Origin: Panopea generosa
Lineage: Eukaryota; Mollusca; Bivalvia; Adapedonta; Hiatellidae
Direction: 5' to 3'
DNA length: 64,000 nt
NCBI GenBank assembly: GCA_029582155.1
Contig: CM055899.1
Location: forward strand, 77,254,574-77,318,573
Part shown: positions 1 through 10,535 of the stretch, piece after piece
Numbering within the stretch: the stretch's first letter is position 1
Layout: the number at the start of each line of letters is the position of its first letter
Made by a program: the position numbers and the translations under genes
The notes under the pieces: model-generated
Database searches by the model: none
Told to the model about the DNA's origin: nothing
The model's input: the letters and a program-made list of their open reading frames with translations, nothing else

Positions 1-731
1 GCCCACGGCATGGAGCGACTGTCTAAAGAGATAATTCTTAATTTAGAATGCGCGAGAAAAATGAAAAATTCGAAAAATCTGGTACTGTTTTTGGAGATTC
101 GTATAACGGTAAATTCGAACAGATGTCCGCGATATTAGACCCCATCTATCATTTCTCTTCCCCCTTTCAGAAAGGGACTCATTTTGCTTGTCCTTCTTTG
201 TTACACGTGTTATTAATATAACGATTTGATTGAAGTACGCTAGTGTTTCAGATTGTCTTTAAGAAAACTAAAGGTCTCAAATACGAGCGCCGACATTGTT
301 TTTCATCTAGAATTACACACGGTGTGATTTAGACACATTAAGTGAAGCTAAAGATCAAGTCATACTTTCTGTAATTTAACAATTCACGATTAAATACAAG
401 AACAGAAACGTAAAAAAAACAGAAGCTCATGGATTAACATTTGATATCGCAAGTTTAGAAACATGGGGTCATTAAGTGTCACGAGCAAATGGAAATAGCT
501 AGTGCTTATAACTGAGCGTCCATGAAATAGTTATTAGTATTTGAAATGAGTTTTCGATTCGAAATTAAACTTAAATGCAAGAAATGCAAAAGCATGCTGA
601 ACGCCAAAAAACGCGGACTCCACATTTTGTAAAACATAAGAAAGACAACATTCGGTGAAAATTGACCATGTATCCTGTATGTACAGGTGATCAACTTTTT
701 TTAAAGAGGGCTTTTGTTTTATTATTTTTAG
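1..731. other. upstream intron sequence of the T-box gene
   Basis: AT-rich and without coding support. I looked for the N-terminal T-box motifs (KLTNN-type strand, W.QV) in all frames and did not see them. The short minus-strand ORFs here are shadows across intron and exon A. Confidence 0.6.
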
Positions 732-878
732 ATTATTCTCAACTCGATGCACAAGTACCAACCCCGGGTCCACATTGTCCAGGCCAATGACATCTTCAGT
801 ATGCGCTGGACTTCCTTCAACACATATGCTTTTGAGGAGACAACCTTCATCGCTGTCACAGCCTACCAAAACGAACAG
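732..878 (+). CDS. T-box gene exon A (T-box core)
   Basis: 49 codons, phase 0 at both ends. The acceptor is a T-rich tract ending TTTTTAG and the donor is CAG|GTGAGT. It encodes [20 protein letters not shown] through AVTAYQNEQ, the central part of the T-box. An intron just before the LNSMHKYQ motif is, as I recall, a common T-box intron position. It is not the first exon, because no start and no N-terminal half of the domain are present. Confidence 0.95.
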
Positions 879-3800
879 GTGAGTTATGAATATAATTAAA
901 TGAACAAAAAATGTAGAATGTAATGTTTGACCAAATATTATTTCGTCCGTCCGTTTGTTGATCTGCGATGGCAATAGAAACTTGACAACAGTAGCATATG
1001 TGAAACGCATCATAGGATTTAAATGGGATTTGGTTATGAAAAAAGTGACACAAATGCAGAAAAAACAAATTATTTAGAAACATCTTAAGTAAATAACCAA
1101 TAGCATCAACAGACAATAATTACTGTATGATATGGATATACACTCGTGCTAAATATGTAAATGTTGCGTTTTAATTTCTTTTCCTGTGTTGCGTTTTCAT
1201 ATCTCTCGAATGTACACATTTTTCGTGGTTTCATCTAATAATTCTACTATTGTTTTGTGTTTTTCTTCTTAAAGATGAATCCGCGGGTTGTTACTGCCCA
1301 TCGCTTTGCGCATTGTTCCTTTTTGTTATATTTATTTTTTTTTGTTTAATTTCTCTATTTCTCCATTGGGTTAATTTAAAGTCGAGTCGCATACCTATAA
1401 AAGAAAAAGAAAGAGGATAAACACTTGTCTAATGCTGTGAAAAAGAACACCAAAATATACACTCACGTCTCGTATCGAGTTTTCGTAGTTTTTCTCTTCC
1501 CCTTAAACAACAATAATCAATACGCCCATCGATAACCATTGTTAAATATATCCCCATACGGACTATACCACATAAAGTAGACAAATAGAAGAATAGGGTT
1601 TCATAATAACTAATTAAGCTGGACTCAAATTATTCTCTAAATATTTTATTACGATAATTATGCGGACCAATTGTCTCATATTGGGTATTGTATAATATTT
1701 ATAAACTGCAGCGACCTTTGACGGCCATCAGTATATGGGAACCAATCAATGAGAATTATTTATCTCACATACGCTTGTCCGTTACTTACTTTCTAGGGTT
1801 AAAACATATGGAACGTCTGGATGATGACTGGGTCTGGTAATTTTACTAACATTTACAAAATATACGAAGAACAAATCCACATTTTTAGAATAAAAATCAA
1901 TAGAAAAAAAAATATGCGTGTTAAATTGAAGTGTGGTTACAAAACATTTATAAGGAAAATGTTGTCATTCTTAATTCTCGCTCACGTCTAATATTTTGTT
2001 TAATTCTCTATTCTGTTTTCAGATCACACAATTGAAGATTGACCACAATCCGTTCGCTAAAGGGTTTCGCGACAACGGGATGGGTCGCAGGTGTGTGTTG
2101 TAAGTAAACATAATAATTACTATCTTATTGCTAAAATGTTGCTGTCTTGATATAAAATTAAAAAGAATAAAATACAGGAAAGACAGAAAAAACGAAACAT
2201 AACACCAAAATATTCCTCTCGTAAATGTAATAACTTGTTATGCTTACTAAATTGTTGCTCTTGAATTTTACAGAAAAAAATAGCATTATCTAATGCTCGT
2301 TTCGTATATTGTGTGACAAAAAAAATGAATTTTAAATTTAATACATGTAGTATGCGCCATACGACAAAATATTAAAAAAAACAATCAATAATTTCCATAT
2401 ATTGCTCACGGTGTATTATTTTTTAAAATGTATCACATTGACATTATTTTATGCTTAACATTTGACATATTTCAATGTAAACTTCTGTTTTTTACAGGGA
2501 CCACAGACTAACGCTAAAACGCCCAGCAGAAGACAGTATTCTTGATTTTGAAAAAGGTAATTTATAAGTTTATAAGTAGTAGAACAACACCCGTTTTGTT
2601 GGCATTTGTGGCAATTTGCGAGATGTATTTCTCTTTATTTCTGTGCCATTTATATAAAAAACGCGATATCAAATCTAATCATAAGACATACTCGAGTTTC
2701 CCGATGTTTCGAGTTTTAAATTTTTTATAAATAATGCACAATATCGTTATTGAAACGTTTAAACAAAATGATCTTTAGAGTTTTGAATATATTGCTTTTA
2801 CGTCATAAATAAATAATTCTGAAAATTAAAACAATATTTCATATTTGTAAATATAAACTGTTTATTGGTCTATATCATAGGCGTAGGAGCCGGGGGTGCA
2901 GGGGGAAGGCGCCCCCACTCAATGTTCAGGTTGGGAGTGAGAGCCTGCATATACTTTCTCATACATCCTCATACGCTCTCTCCTCAGTTTGCCTCCTACG
3001 TCCATGTATATATACTATACAAGGAGCCTTAAATAAAGCTGTGAAAGTGAATTTCGAAAACTATATAAGTCTTTGTATATATGAATCAATGGTCTGCTTG
3101 AAAAATGTCACTTTTAACCTTAAAATCAAAAATAGAAATAACACCTAATATCTTGATACTTGTATAACTCATTTGTTTTGTCTTGGTTTCATAAATTAGG
3201 CGACAAAATCTTACCTATTTATACTTTTTTCCGTTTGGTAAAATTTATTTCGTTTTAAATTAAGTTTTGAGTTGAGCGCTATTCGCTAGAGTTTTAGACA
3301 CATCAGTATACAATTTTTATTTTATGTTTTATGGTGTCGTCAAGTCACGTGGTACTGTGCACACATCAAGTATAAAAATGGAACTATATCTGTACAAAAG
3401 TAGAGACAAATTGACGTTTTTATGTATCTTCGCATTTCAAAACTCCACCAAATGGAGCCAAGATTTTTATGGGCTGTCCATACGGTTTGCCTGAAATGGC
3501 GTAAACATGTTTCAATTATTAAAATGTCTTCGTATCTACTAGCACCAGACATCCGTATATCTACTTAATCCAGTTAGCGTCAGTCCGCCAACTTTAAAAC
3601 CAGATAAAATGCTATTACTACGGAATTTAAAACTTTGTTATTTGTCAAAGTTTGACCTGAATGTCAACATCCCCATAATTAAAACCTTGGTTGTATATTG
3701 CCGGACGGATAATAATTGAAAAATTACGACTTTGCGCGACGTTCTACTTTCCGGGAAAGTCTAGGCAAAAGTCCGCCGCGTTCGACGTTCGCTGTCGCCT

Positions 3801-5084
3801 CTTTTTACGCAGGACCTAAATAGAATTAAATGCATTAATTTAATTTGAAACGGATATTAACAAAGTGAATATTTATGCAACTGTATTACTATTTGCTTTC
3901 ATAGAAAAAGAAAATAAGTAAAAAAACAAACAAACAAACAAAACAAACAAGCAAATTATGAATACTTTCATAACGTGTTTTAATTTCAACTAGAATACAT
4001 TGTCTTTTCCTATCTTATAATATACGGTGATATATGCAGCATGACAAATGCAATCTTCCTTATAATTTCATTTCTTCTCAAGAAGGAATCCTGTGCCTGG
4101 TATCACCCACTCATTTCTCAATCAAATTATTCAAAGGAAAATCAGGATATGTGCACACCTATCATCATTTCCTTCGTTTAGCCTTATGCGAGTTATTTCA
4201 CATATTTTTTGTGGCAAAACAACAAATCTTCCCCGACCTTATAGCAACGTTTACGCGTTGTTACAACATATTATCAAATTTGGCCGTTTTTGCATAGCAC
4301 CAGGTCTTTCTGATTATTGCGCGCCTCTCCACGCGAAACTTGCCATCTTCGGAACAATCCGAACATAATTCTGCGAGTTCCCGCGATTCAATTGCCGCCT
4401 CTACTGCTAAATTCTACGCCAAGCGCACTCAAGGTGAATTTTAACTTCACACCTATCCGCAGAGCAATCGCAAGAAAAGACGGCAAATTCGATCTTCGTA
4501 TTCTTTATTCAATTAACTAGTCATTCTTGAAATATTAATGATGCGACAAAATTAGATCATCGGGCGATCGTTGAGGTATCGTTCCGACAGTTTCGCACCT
4601 CGTCCGGGAGTAATCGTGTTAGTCAGTTCCACGGCTTCCCTGGAAAATGATTACGATCGTTTCAAAAATGTTCCTGGAAAGACGGGTTCAAATTGTATTA
4701 AGATTTATTTGTCAGAAGAGAAGACGCGTTGTTTTAACGTATTTCAATATTTCACACAGCAAGTCATTGATTAGATTTTATAATATTTTTTTAAAGTATT
4801 TTTTTAATGCGAAATTAAAATCAGAGGAGACGGAAGATTTTAAGAACGTTTTGGTAGAGATTTTGGGTAGAGGCTAATGATGAAAAATGTCGAATTCATT
4901 ATTTGCAATTGTATTAATCCGCACCATTCAGATTAAAATGGAAACTGTGGAGGGACCTTTTTTCATAATTTATAGGGACAAATAAACGTTCATTACTAAA
5001 ATAAACAGTATAACTAAATGAGTTTTTCATTTTTATAAATAAATGATAATAAGCGTTTAAAATAATCTCTTTCGCTCCATCTCT

Positions 5085-5130
<46 letters not shown>

Positions 5131-5984
5131 AGATTTTGAGCATCATGAGATGTATTTTTTATTGACTTTATGTTTTTTTTATTTCTATCAAATGATTTCA
5201 TTATGCAATAAACCATTAAACTATCTATTTTTTTTTATTTTCAGATGAAGGTAATTATGCTAAAAAGCAAAAAACTGTTGACGAGGAAAGAACAAACAAC
5301 AAACAACATATTAAATCTGAACACAAAGAAGATCACGACCACAGCGCAGACCACGAACACATTACCGATTCACAAAATGAAATACCCGATCAGGATTTGA
5401 ATCAATGTCAGTCATTGAGTAAAACAGGGTCTTCAAACGGCCTGCAGCTCCCTCTATCGAAGGCTAAAAGTCCACCATTGCCGGCGACACAGAATTCTAA
5501 CCCTAATGCGTGTTCATATAGCAGTTCGCTATCAAGCAGCTCCTTACAAAAGAACTACTCAACTTCCTGCATGGGTGGATTGGGTGGTGGGGTAAGCAAC
5601 GAGCCCCAGGGATACTACCCACACCACTCTCCAGTCAACAGAAATAACGCGTCGTCGTTTCTGCCAGTTTCAACAACACCGTCGTTGTTACAACCACAGT
5701 CGATCGTGTCGTCTAGTCTAAGTCTACATTCCCTGTCATCAATGAATCAAATGCAACAATGTCGCCTATCTGGTACATCAATTTCAAATTCAGATTGTGC
5801 TATGAGACAAGCATCTCATTTATCATCTACCTCGAACTATGGGCTCAGAACATCGCCAATCCCACAGCATCCTTCACTACCGTCATGTACTTACATGCAG
5901 TCCTCACAAGGGGCAGCATACCCTACACACTTAACGCCGAATGTTCATTCGATGAATATGAATTTCCCTGGACCTATGGCGTAA
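732..5984 (+). CDS. T-box transcription factor, 3' four exons (5' partial)
   Basis: Sequence-specific nuclear DNA-binding transcription factor of the T-box family. The coding exons are 732-878, 2023-2090 (alternative end 2099), 2498-2556 and 5245-5984, all with AG/GT borders and matching phases; together they give 337 residues plus stop (340 with the longer exon 2). The first two exons carry the C-terminal half of the T-box, with the hallmark motifs [21 protein letters not shown] and [17 protein letters not shown]. After the domain come a basic stretch (KRPAED, KKQK; possible nuclear signal), an acidic/His-rich segment and a long Ser/Asn/Gln-rich tail ending in GPMA, as in T-box activation/repression tails. 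The N-terminal half of the T-box and the start codon lie upstream of the window. The HIVQAND and RWTSF..Y.FEET segments look like the Tbx6/16 and Tbx2/3 classes and unlike Brachyury (LNSLHKYEPR, then NPFAKAFLD); I cannot settle the class, so no symbol is given. Confidence 0.93.
879..2022 (+). other. T-box intron (1.1 kb)
   Basis: AT-rich intron between exons A and B, GT-AG. I see no repeats or exons in it. Confidence 0.85.
2023..2090 (+). CDS. T-box gene exon B (end of T-box)
   Basis: Encodes [23 protein letters not shown] (the last Arg is split across the junction), the conserved C-terminal end of the T-box. The acceptor is TTTTCAG. Two in-phase donors exist: CAG|GTGTGT after 2090 and GTT|GTAAGT after 2099. 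The longer form adds Cys-Val-Leu. The shorter form gives GRRDHRL, which fits the family better; the longer one has the stronger intronic consensus. Confidence 0.92.
2498..2556 (+). CDS. T-box gene exon C
   Basis: 59 nt between TTTACAG and AAG|GTAATT. It continues the frame with [19 protein letters not shown], a short basic-then-acidic linker just after the T-box. The first base completes a codon begun in exon B and the last base begins the Asp codon finished in exon D. Its small size and low conservation would make it easy to miss, but both phases fit. Confidence 0.85.
2877..3006. mobile_element. short inverted-repeat element (MITE-like)
   Basis: The left end (ATAGGCGTAGGAGCC) and the right end (GCCTCCTACGTCCAT) are imperfect inverted complements around a GC-rich centre with GGGGG and CCCCC runs. 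The block stands out from the AT-rich intron. There is no coding capacity. Confidence 0.55.
4432..4454. promoter_or_regulatory. candidate paired T-box half-sites
   Basis: AGGTGAA at 4432-4438 faces TTCACACCT at 4446-4454 with a 7-nt spacer. TTCACACCT is an exact T-box half-site (complement AGGTGTGAA), and the partner is the same word lacking TG. It sits in the CpG-richer part of the T-box gene's own large intron, so autoregulation is possible. TTCACACCT-like words also occur elsewhere by chance, so this is tentative. Confidence 0.3.
5081..5126. repeat. (CT)n microsatellite
   Basis: An interrupted CT dinucleotide run, about 120 nt upstream of the terminal exon acceptor. It creates a spurious Arg-Glu repeat ORF on the minus strand. 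Confidence 0.95.
5245..5984 (+). CDS. T-box gene terminal coding exon
   Basis: 740 nt from a T-rich acceptor ending TTTTCAG to a TAA at 5982-5984. It begins [14 protein letters not shown], passes a His/Asp/Glu-rich segment ([14 protein letters not shown]), and then runs through about 190 residues rich in Ser, Asn, Pro and Gln with SSLSSSSLQ-type clusters. Low-complexity tails of this kind usually carry transactivation or repression functions in T-box proteins. No stop interrupts the frame over 246 codons, against many stops in the flanking intron. Confidence 0.93.
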
Positions 5985-7272
5985 CGCAGGGTGGGCAACT
6001 TGTGCCAAGACTGTTTCACAAAAAAAAGTGGTTTATACAGATTTCACATGTATGGAAGTGTGCACATATAAAGTTTACATGGATATACCATCTTTACTTA
6101 CTAGACGTTTGATTTATAAATGAAGCTCACAAGATTTTAACTACTTTAATAGCCGTTATGCATAACTGAGGTTTTTAAGGTAAAAATGTGTGCGTGTCAG
6201 TAACTTGAAGTGCTCTGTTGAAACGTTTTAAGTGCAGTATTGTATTCATATCGTGTTCATAATTTTGTAAATATCTGATTTGCATTCGGGACGATGAGAA
6301 ATCAGAATACAATATAGTTAATAAACAACTCCATGGACTCGGAAAACTTACAATATGAGGAGAGAGTGTACAGATACACATGAAATTTCGTGTTTATAAA
6401 TATTTTATGATTCCATCTGTATTGAATACTATAATTATTAGAGTATATTTTATTTTGTTGAATGCTCGATATACTTACACTTTATTTTCGGTTTCTGTTG
6501 AATTCATTCTGTGCGGATAGAAAGCATAGAGTTGACTTATCGTATTATTTCATGTCAGTATTTAAAATAGCTACCCAATCAGTTTGTTAGCTAAATAGAT
6601 AAAAATGTGTTCAAATGTACATTTAATACACAAGAAAATAAAACTGCTCACTTAACCACCAATGCACATTTCATCGCTACATGTTTCGTTTCGTGAACTC
6701 CATTCTTACCAATCGCATTTTTGTTTGAGAGTTTGACATCAACATAGATATTTCTACAGAGTTTATTGATTAAAATAAAATTTAAAATAACTCTTGATTA
6801 GATATAGAATGATTTGCTAATATCAACGCGGTGCCGTGGTAAAGTTAACAGTTTTATTTTCACCGATGTTGCATTTACATTCCGTGTATGCCAGGTCTAC
6901 GTTCAGTTCGGTTAAACGTTTGCTGACGTTATGTAACATATTTTTCTGGACACCGGCTCAACCTCAAAATAAGCACACAGTTCGTGATAATTCTATGGAA
7001 CCAGGCATAATTTTGTTGTGTGTTTTCTGTGTAACGGTACTGAAGGCAGCTCAGGGCTGCGCTCAGTAACAACATACTGCAAGTTAATGCATTGTCCGGT
7101 ACCCATGACTTATCCAGGAAAATAAATTCGTTATAATTAGCAAATGTTTGCTGTCACTGAACACACTTCTGTTTCCTTATAAAACCATTCCATTGTTTGT
7201 CTTATGTTACTCCTTGTTCTGTACAGTTTTTATTTATTGTAACTAGTACTAGTTACAACATGAGGAAATAAA
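5985..7272 (+). other. 3'UTR / 3' flank of the T-box gene
   Basis: AT-rich sequence after the T-box stop. Canonical AATAAA words lie at 6637-6642, 7121-7126 and 7267-7272. Which one is used cannot be told from sequence alone. No further coding exon is seen. Confidence 0.5.
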
Positions 7273-7350
7273 ATTCCTTAAGTAAATATACGGTCTTGTT
7301 GTTGTTGTTCTATCCGATATCTATCTCATTGATAACTAAATGACAATAAT

Positions 7351-7557
7351 CATTATAATGATGATGATGATGATGATGATGGCTCTGATACTGCTGCTGC
7401 TGAAGATTATTGAGATAATTGTGGTAATAATGATGATTATAATAATAATGATGATGATGATGCTGATGATGGTGATGCTGTTGCGGCTATTTTTGCTGCT
7501 GCTGCTCTGCTGCTAATGATGATACTGATGATGATGATGATAATGATTATGATGATC
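7351..7557. repeat. GAT/GCT trinucleotide microsatellite
   Basis: Interrupted runs of ATG/GAT mixed with CTG/GCT triplets, followed by TGATGATCATCATAATG. This is a degenerate triplet array without an open frame of interest. Confidence 0.9.
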
Positions 7558-7849
7558 ATCATAATGAAGACTGTATTATGGTGAATAATATCAACTTATG
7601 ATGAAATAAAAATGCACCATATACTTTTAATGAAACCATAGTTACTAACAAATGGTAAAATAAACTGTGAAAATTGCAAAATAATTATACTTATTCACTT
7701 TAGAAAATAATAATGAACCATAAGACATAAGACATATTATTGACTTAAACTAAATATAGTTTCTCGTCATCGTATACATACATATAAATAATCATTTTAA
7801 GAAATAATATTTGGAATTGATCGCCTTGTTATAAAAGCTGATAAATGAA

Positions 7850-10306
7850 CTTATTGAATTAAAAATAATGAAGCATAAATGTACTTATTCACTTAAAAAT
7901 ATTGAAACATAAGTGTATTATTCACTTAAGAAAAATAATAATGAAACATAAATGTACTTATTCACTTCAGAAATATTGAAACATATTTGTACTTATTCAC
8001 TAAGAAAAATAATAAATGAAACATAAATGTACTTATTCACTAAAGATAAAATGATAAAAAACAAATGTACTTATTCACTCCAGAAAAATAATGAAACATA
8101 AATGTACTTATTCACTTAGAATACAATGATAAAACACAAATGTACTTATTTACTCCAAAAAAATAATAAAATGAAATATAAATGTACTTATTCACGTAAG
8201 AAAAATAATAATGAAACATAAATGTACCTATTCACTTAAGATAAAATGATAAAACACAAATGTACTTTTTCACTCATAAAAAATAATGAAATATAAATGT
8301 ACTTATTCACGTAAGAAAAATAATAATGAAACAAAAATGTACCTATTCACTTTAAAAAAAACCATAAATGTACTTATTCACTTAAAAATTATTGAAACAT
8401 AAATGTACTTATTGACTTAAGAAAAAAATAATGAAACATACATGTACATGTACTTATTCACTTAAAAATATTGAAACATAAATGTACTTATCCACTTAAG
8501 AAAAATAATGAAACATAAATAAATTTATTCACTTAAAAATATTGAAACATAAATGTACTTATGTTTAAGAAAATAATAATGAAACATAAATGTACTTATT
8601 TACTTAAGAAAAATAATAATGAAACGTAAATGCACTTATTCACTTACGAACAATGATAATGAAGCATAAATGAACTTGTTCTCTAAAACAATATTGAAAC
8701 ATAAATATACATATTCACTTAAGAAAAAAAAACATAGTTACTAACAAATGGTAAAATTAACTGTAAAAATTGCAAAATAAATATACTTATTCACTTTAGA
8801 AAATAATAATGAACCATAAGACATAAGACATATTATTGACTTAAACTAAATATAGTTTCTCGTCATCATATACATACATATAAATGAACATAATCATTTT
8901 AAGAAATAATATTTGGAATTGATCGCCTTGTTATAAAAGCTGATAAATGAACTTATTGAATTAAAAATAATATAGCATAAATTTACTTATTCACTTAAAA
9001 ATATTGAAACATTAGTGTATTATTCACTTAAGAAAAATAATAATGAAACATAAATGTACTTATTCACTTAAGATAAAATGATAAAAAACAAATGTACTTA
9101 TTCACTCCAGAAAAATAATGAAATATAAATGTACTTATTCACGTAAGAAAAATAATAATGAAACATAAATGTGCCTATTCACTTTAAAAAAAACCCATCA
9201 AAGTACTTATTCACTTAAAAATTATTGAAACATAAATGTACTTATTCACTTAAGAAAAAAATATTGAAACATACATGTACATGTACTTAATCGCTTAAAA
9301 ATATTGAAACATAAATGTACTTATCCACTTAAGAAAAATAATGAAACGTAAATAAATTTATTCACTTAAAAATATTGAAACATAAATGTACTTATGTTTA
9401 AGAAAATAATAATAAAACATAAATGTACTTATTTACTTAAGAAAAATAATAATGAAACGTAAATGTACTTATTCACTTACGAACAATGATAATGAAGCAT
9501 AAATGAACTTGTTCTCTAAAACAAAATTGAAACATAAATATAAATATTCACTTAAGAAAAAAAACATAAATGTACTTATTAACGTAAGAAAAATAATAAT
9601 AAACATAAACGTACTTATTCACTTAAGAAAAAAATAATGAGACAAAAATATACTCATTCACTTAAAAAAATAGTGAAACATATATGTACTTATTCACTTA
9701 AAAAATAGTGAAACATATATGTACTTATTCACTTAAAAAATAGACAAACATATATGTACTTATTCACTTAAGAAAAATAATAATGAAACATAAATGTACA
9801 TATTCACATAAGAAAAGTATTAATGAAACATACATGTACATGTACTTATTCACTTAAAAAGTATTGAAACATAAATGCACTTATTCACTTAAGAAAAATA
9901 ATGAAATATAAATTATCTTATTCACTTTAAAATATTGAAACATAAATGTACGTATTTACTTTAACATAATAATAATGAAACATAAATGTACTTCTTTACT
10001 TAAGAAAACTAATAATGAAACATAAATGTACTTATTCACTTAAGAAAACTAATAATGAAACATAAATGTACTTATTCACTTAAGAAAACTAATAATGAAA
10101 CATAAATGTACTTATTCACTTAAAAATATTGAAACGTTAATGTACTTATTCACTTAAGAAAAATAATAATGAAACATAAATGTACTTATTCACTCAAGAA
10201 AACTAATAATGAAACATAAATGTACTTATTCACTTAAAAATATTGAAACGTTAATGTACTTATTCACTTAAAAAAAATAATAATGAAACATAAATGTACT
10301 TATTCA
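7850..10306. repeat. satellite A, ~40-bp unit, with 1.1-kb duplication
   Basis: Dozens of degenerate units built on AAACATAAATGTACTTATTC, each followed by ACTTAAGAAAAATAAT and variants. A longer unit containing non-satellite sequence (it starts GTTACTAACAAATGG and includes GATCGCCTTGTTATAAAAGC) begins at 7641 and again at 8737, so the first part of the block was duplicated as a 1,096-bp segment. The second copy lacks about 260 bp, because matching points near the far end are only 833 bp apart. Confidence 0.9.
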
Positions 10307-10535
10307 CGATCTAAATTCTAACAGGAAGACTGTTTTAAAATTTTATTACAATGGTAGAAGGGATTGGGCAATTCAGCATGTCCAAACATACATTTCGAAG
10401 ACCAAGCGTTTTATTCATTGAATTAAACAATCCTTTATTCCATAAGAGTGACCAACAACACCTCAATAGGCATCCTGTGATCAAACCTCTCTTTTCCTGT
10501 TTCTGTCTATATACTTTTTCTACCCTTTCCACTTT

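Larger units (their letters stand above)
2557..5244 (+). other. T-box intron (2.7 kb) with a MITE and GC-richer blocks
   Basis: Largest intron of the gene in this window. It holds a short inverted-repeat element (2877-3006), an oligo-A/CAAA stretch near 3905-3955, a (CT)n microsatellite (5081-5126) and two blocks (about 3690-3800 and 4300-4680) that are clearly richer in G+C and CpG than the rest of the intron. The blocks carry no convincing ORF and may be conserved regulatory DNA; that is inference. Confidence 0.6.

Noticed and set aside
53-700. Upstream T-box exons at the left edge
   Set aside because: No N-terminal T-box motif in any frame before 732; the exons must lie outside the window.
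732-878. Brachyury identity for the T-box gene
   Set aside because: Brachyury has LNSLHKYEPR and NPFAKAFLD-type motifs; this gene has [10 protein letters not shown] and [11 protein letters not shown].
4914-5216. Minus-strand 100-codon ORF with an Arg-Glu run
   Set aside because: It is the translation of a (CT)n microsatellite inside a T-box intron.
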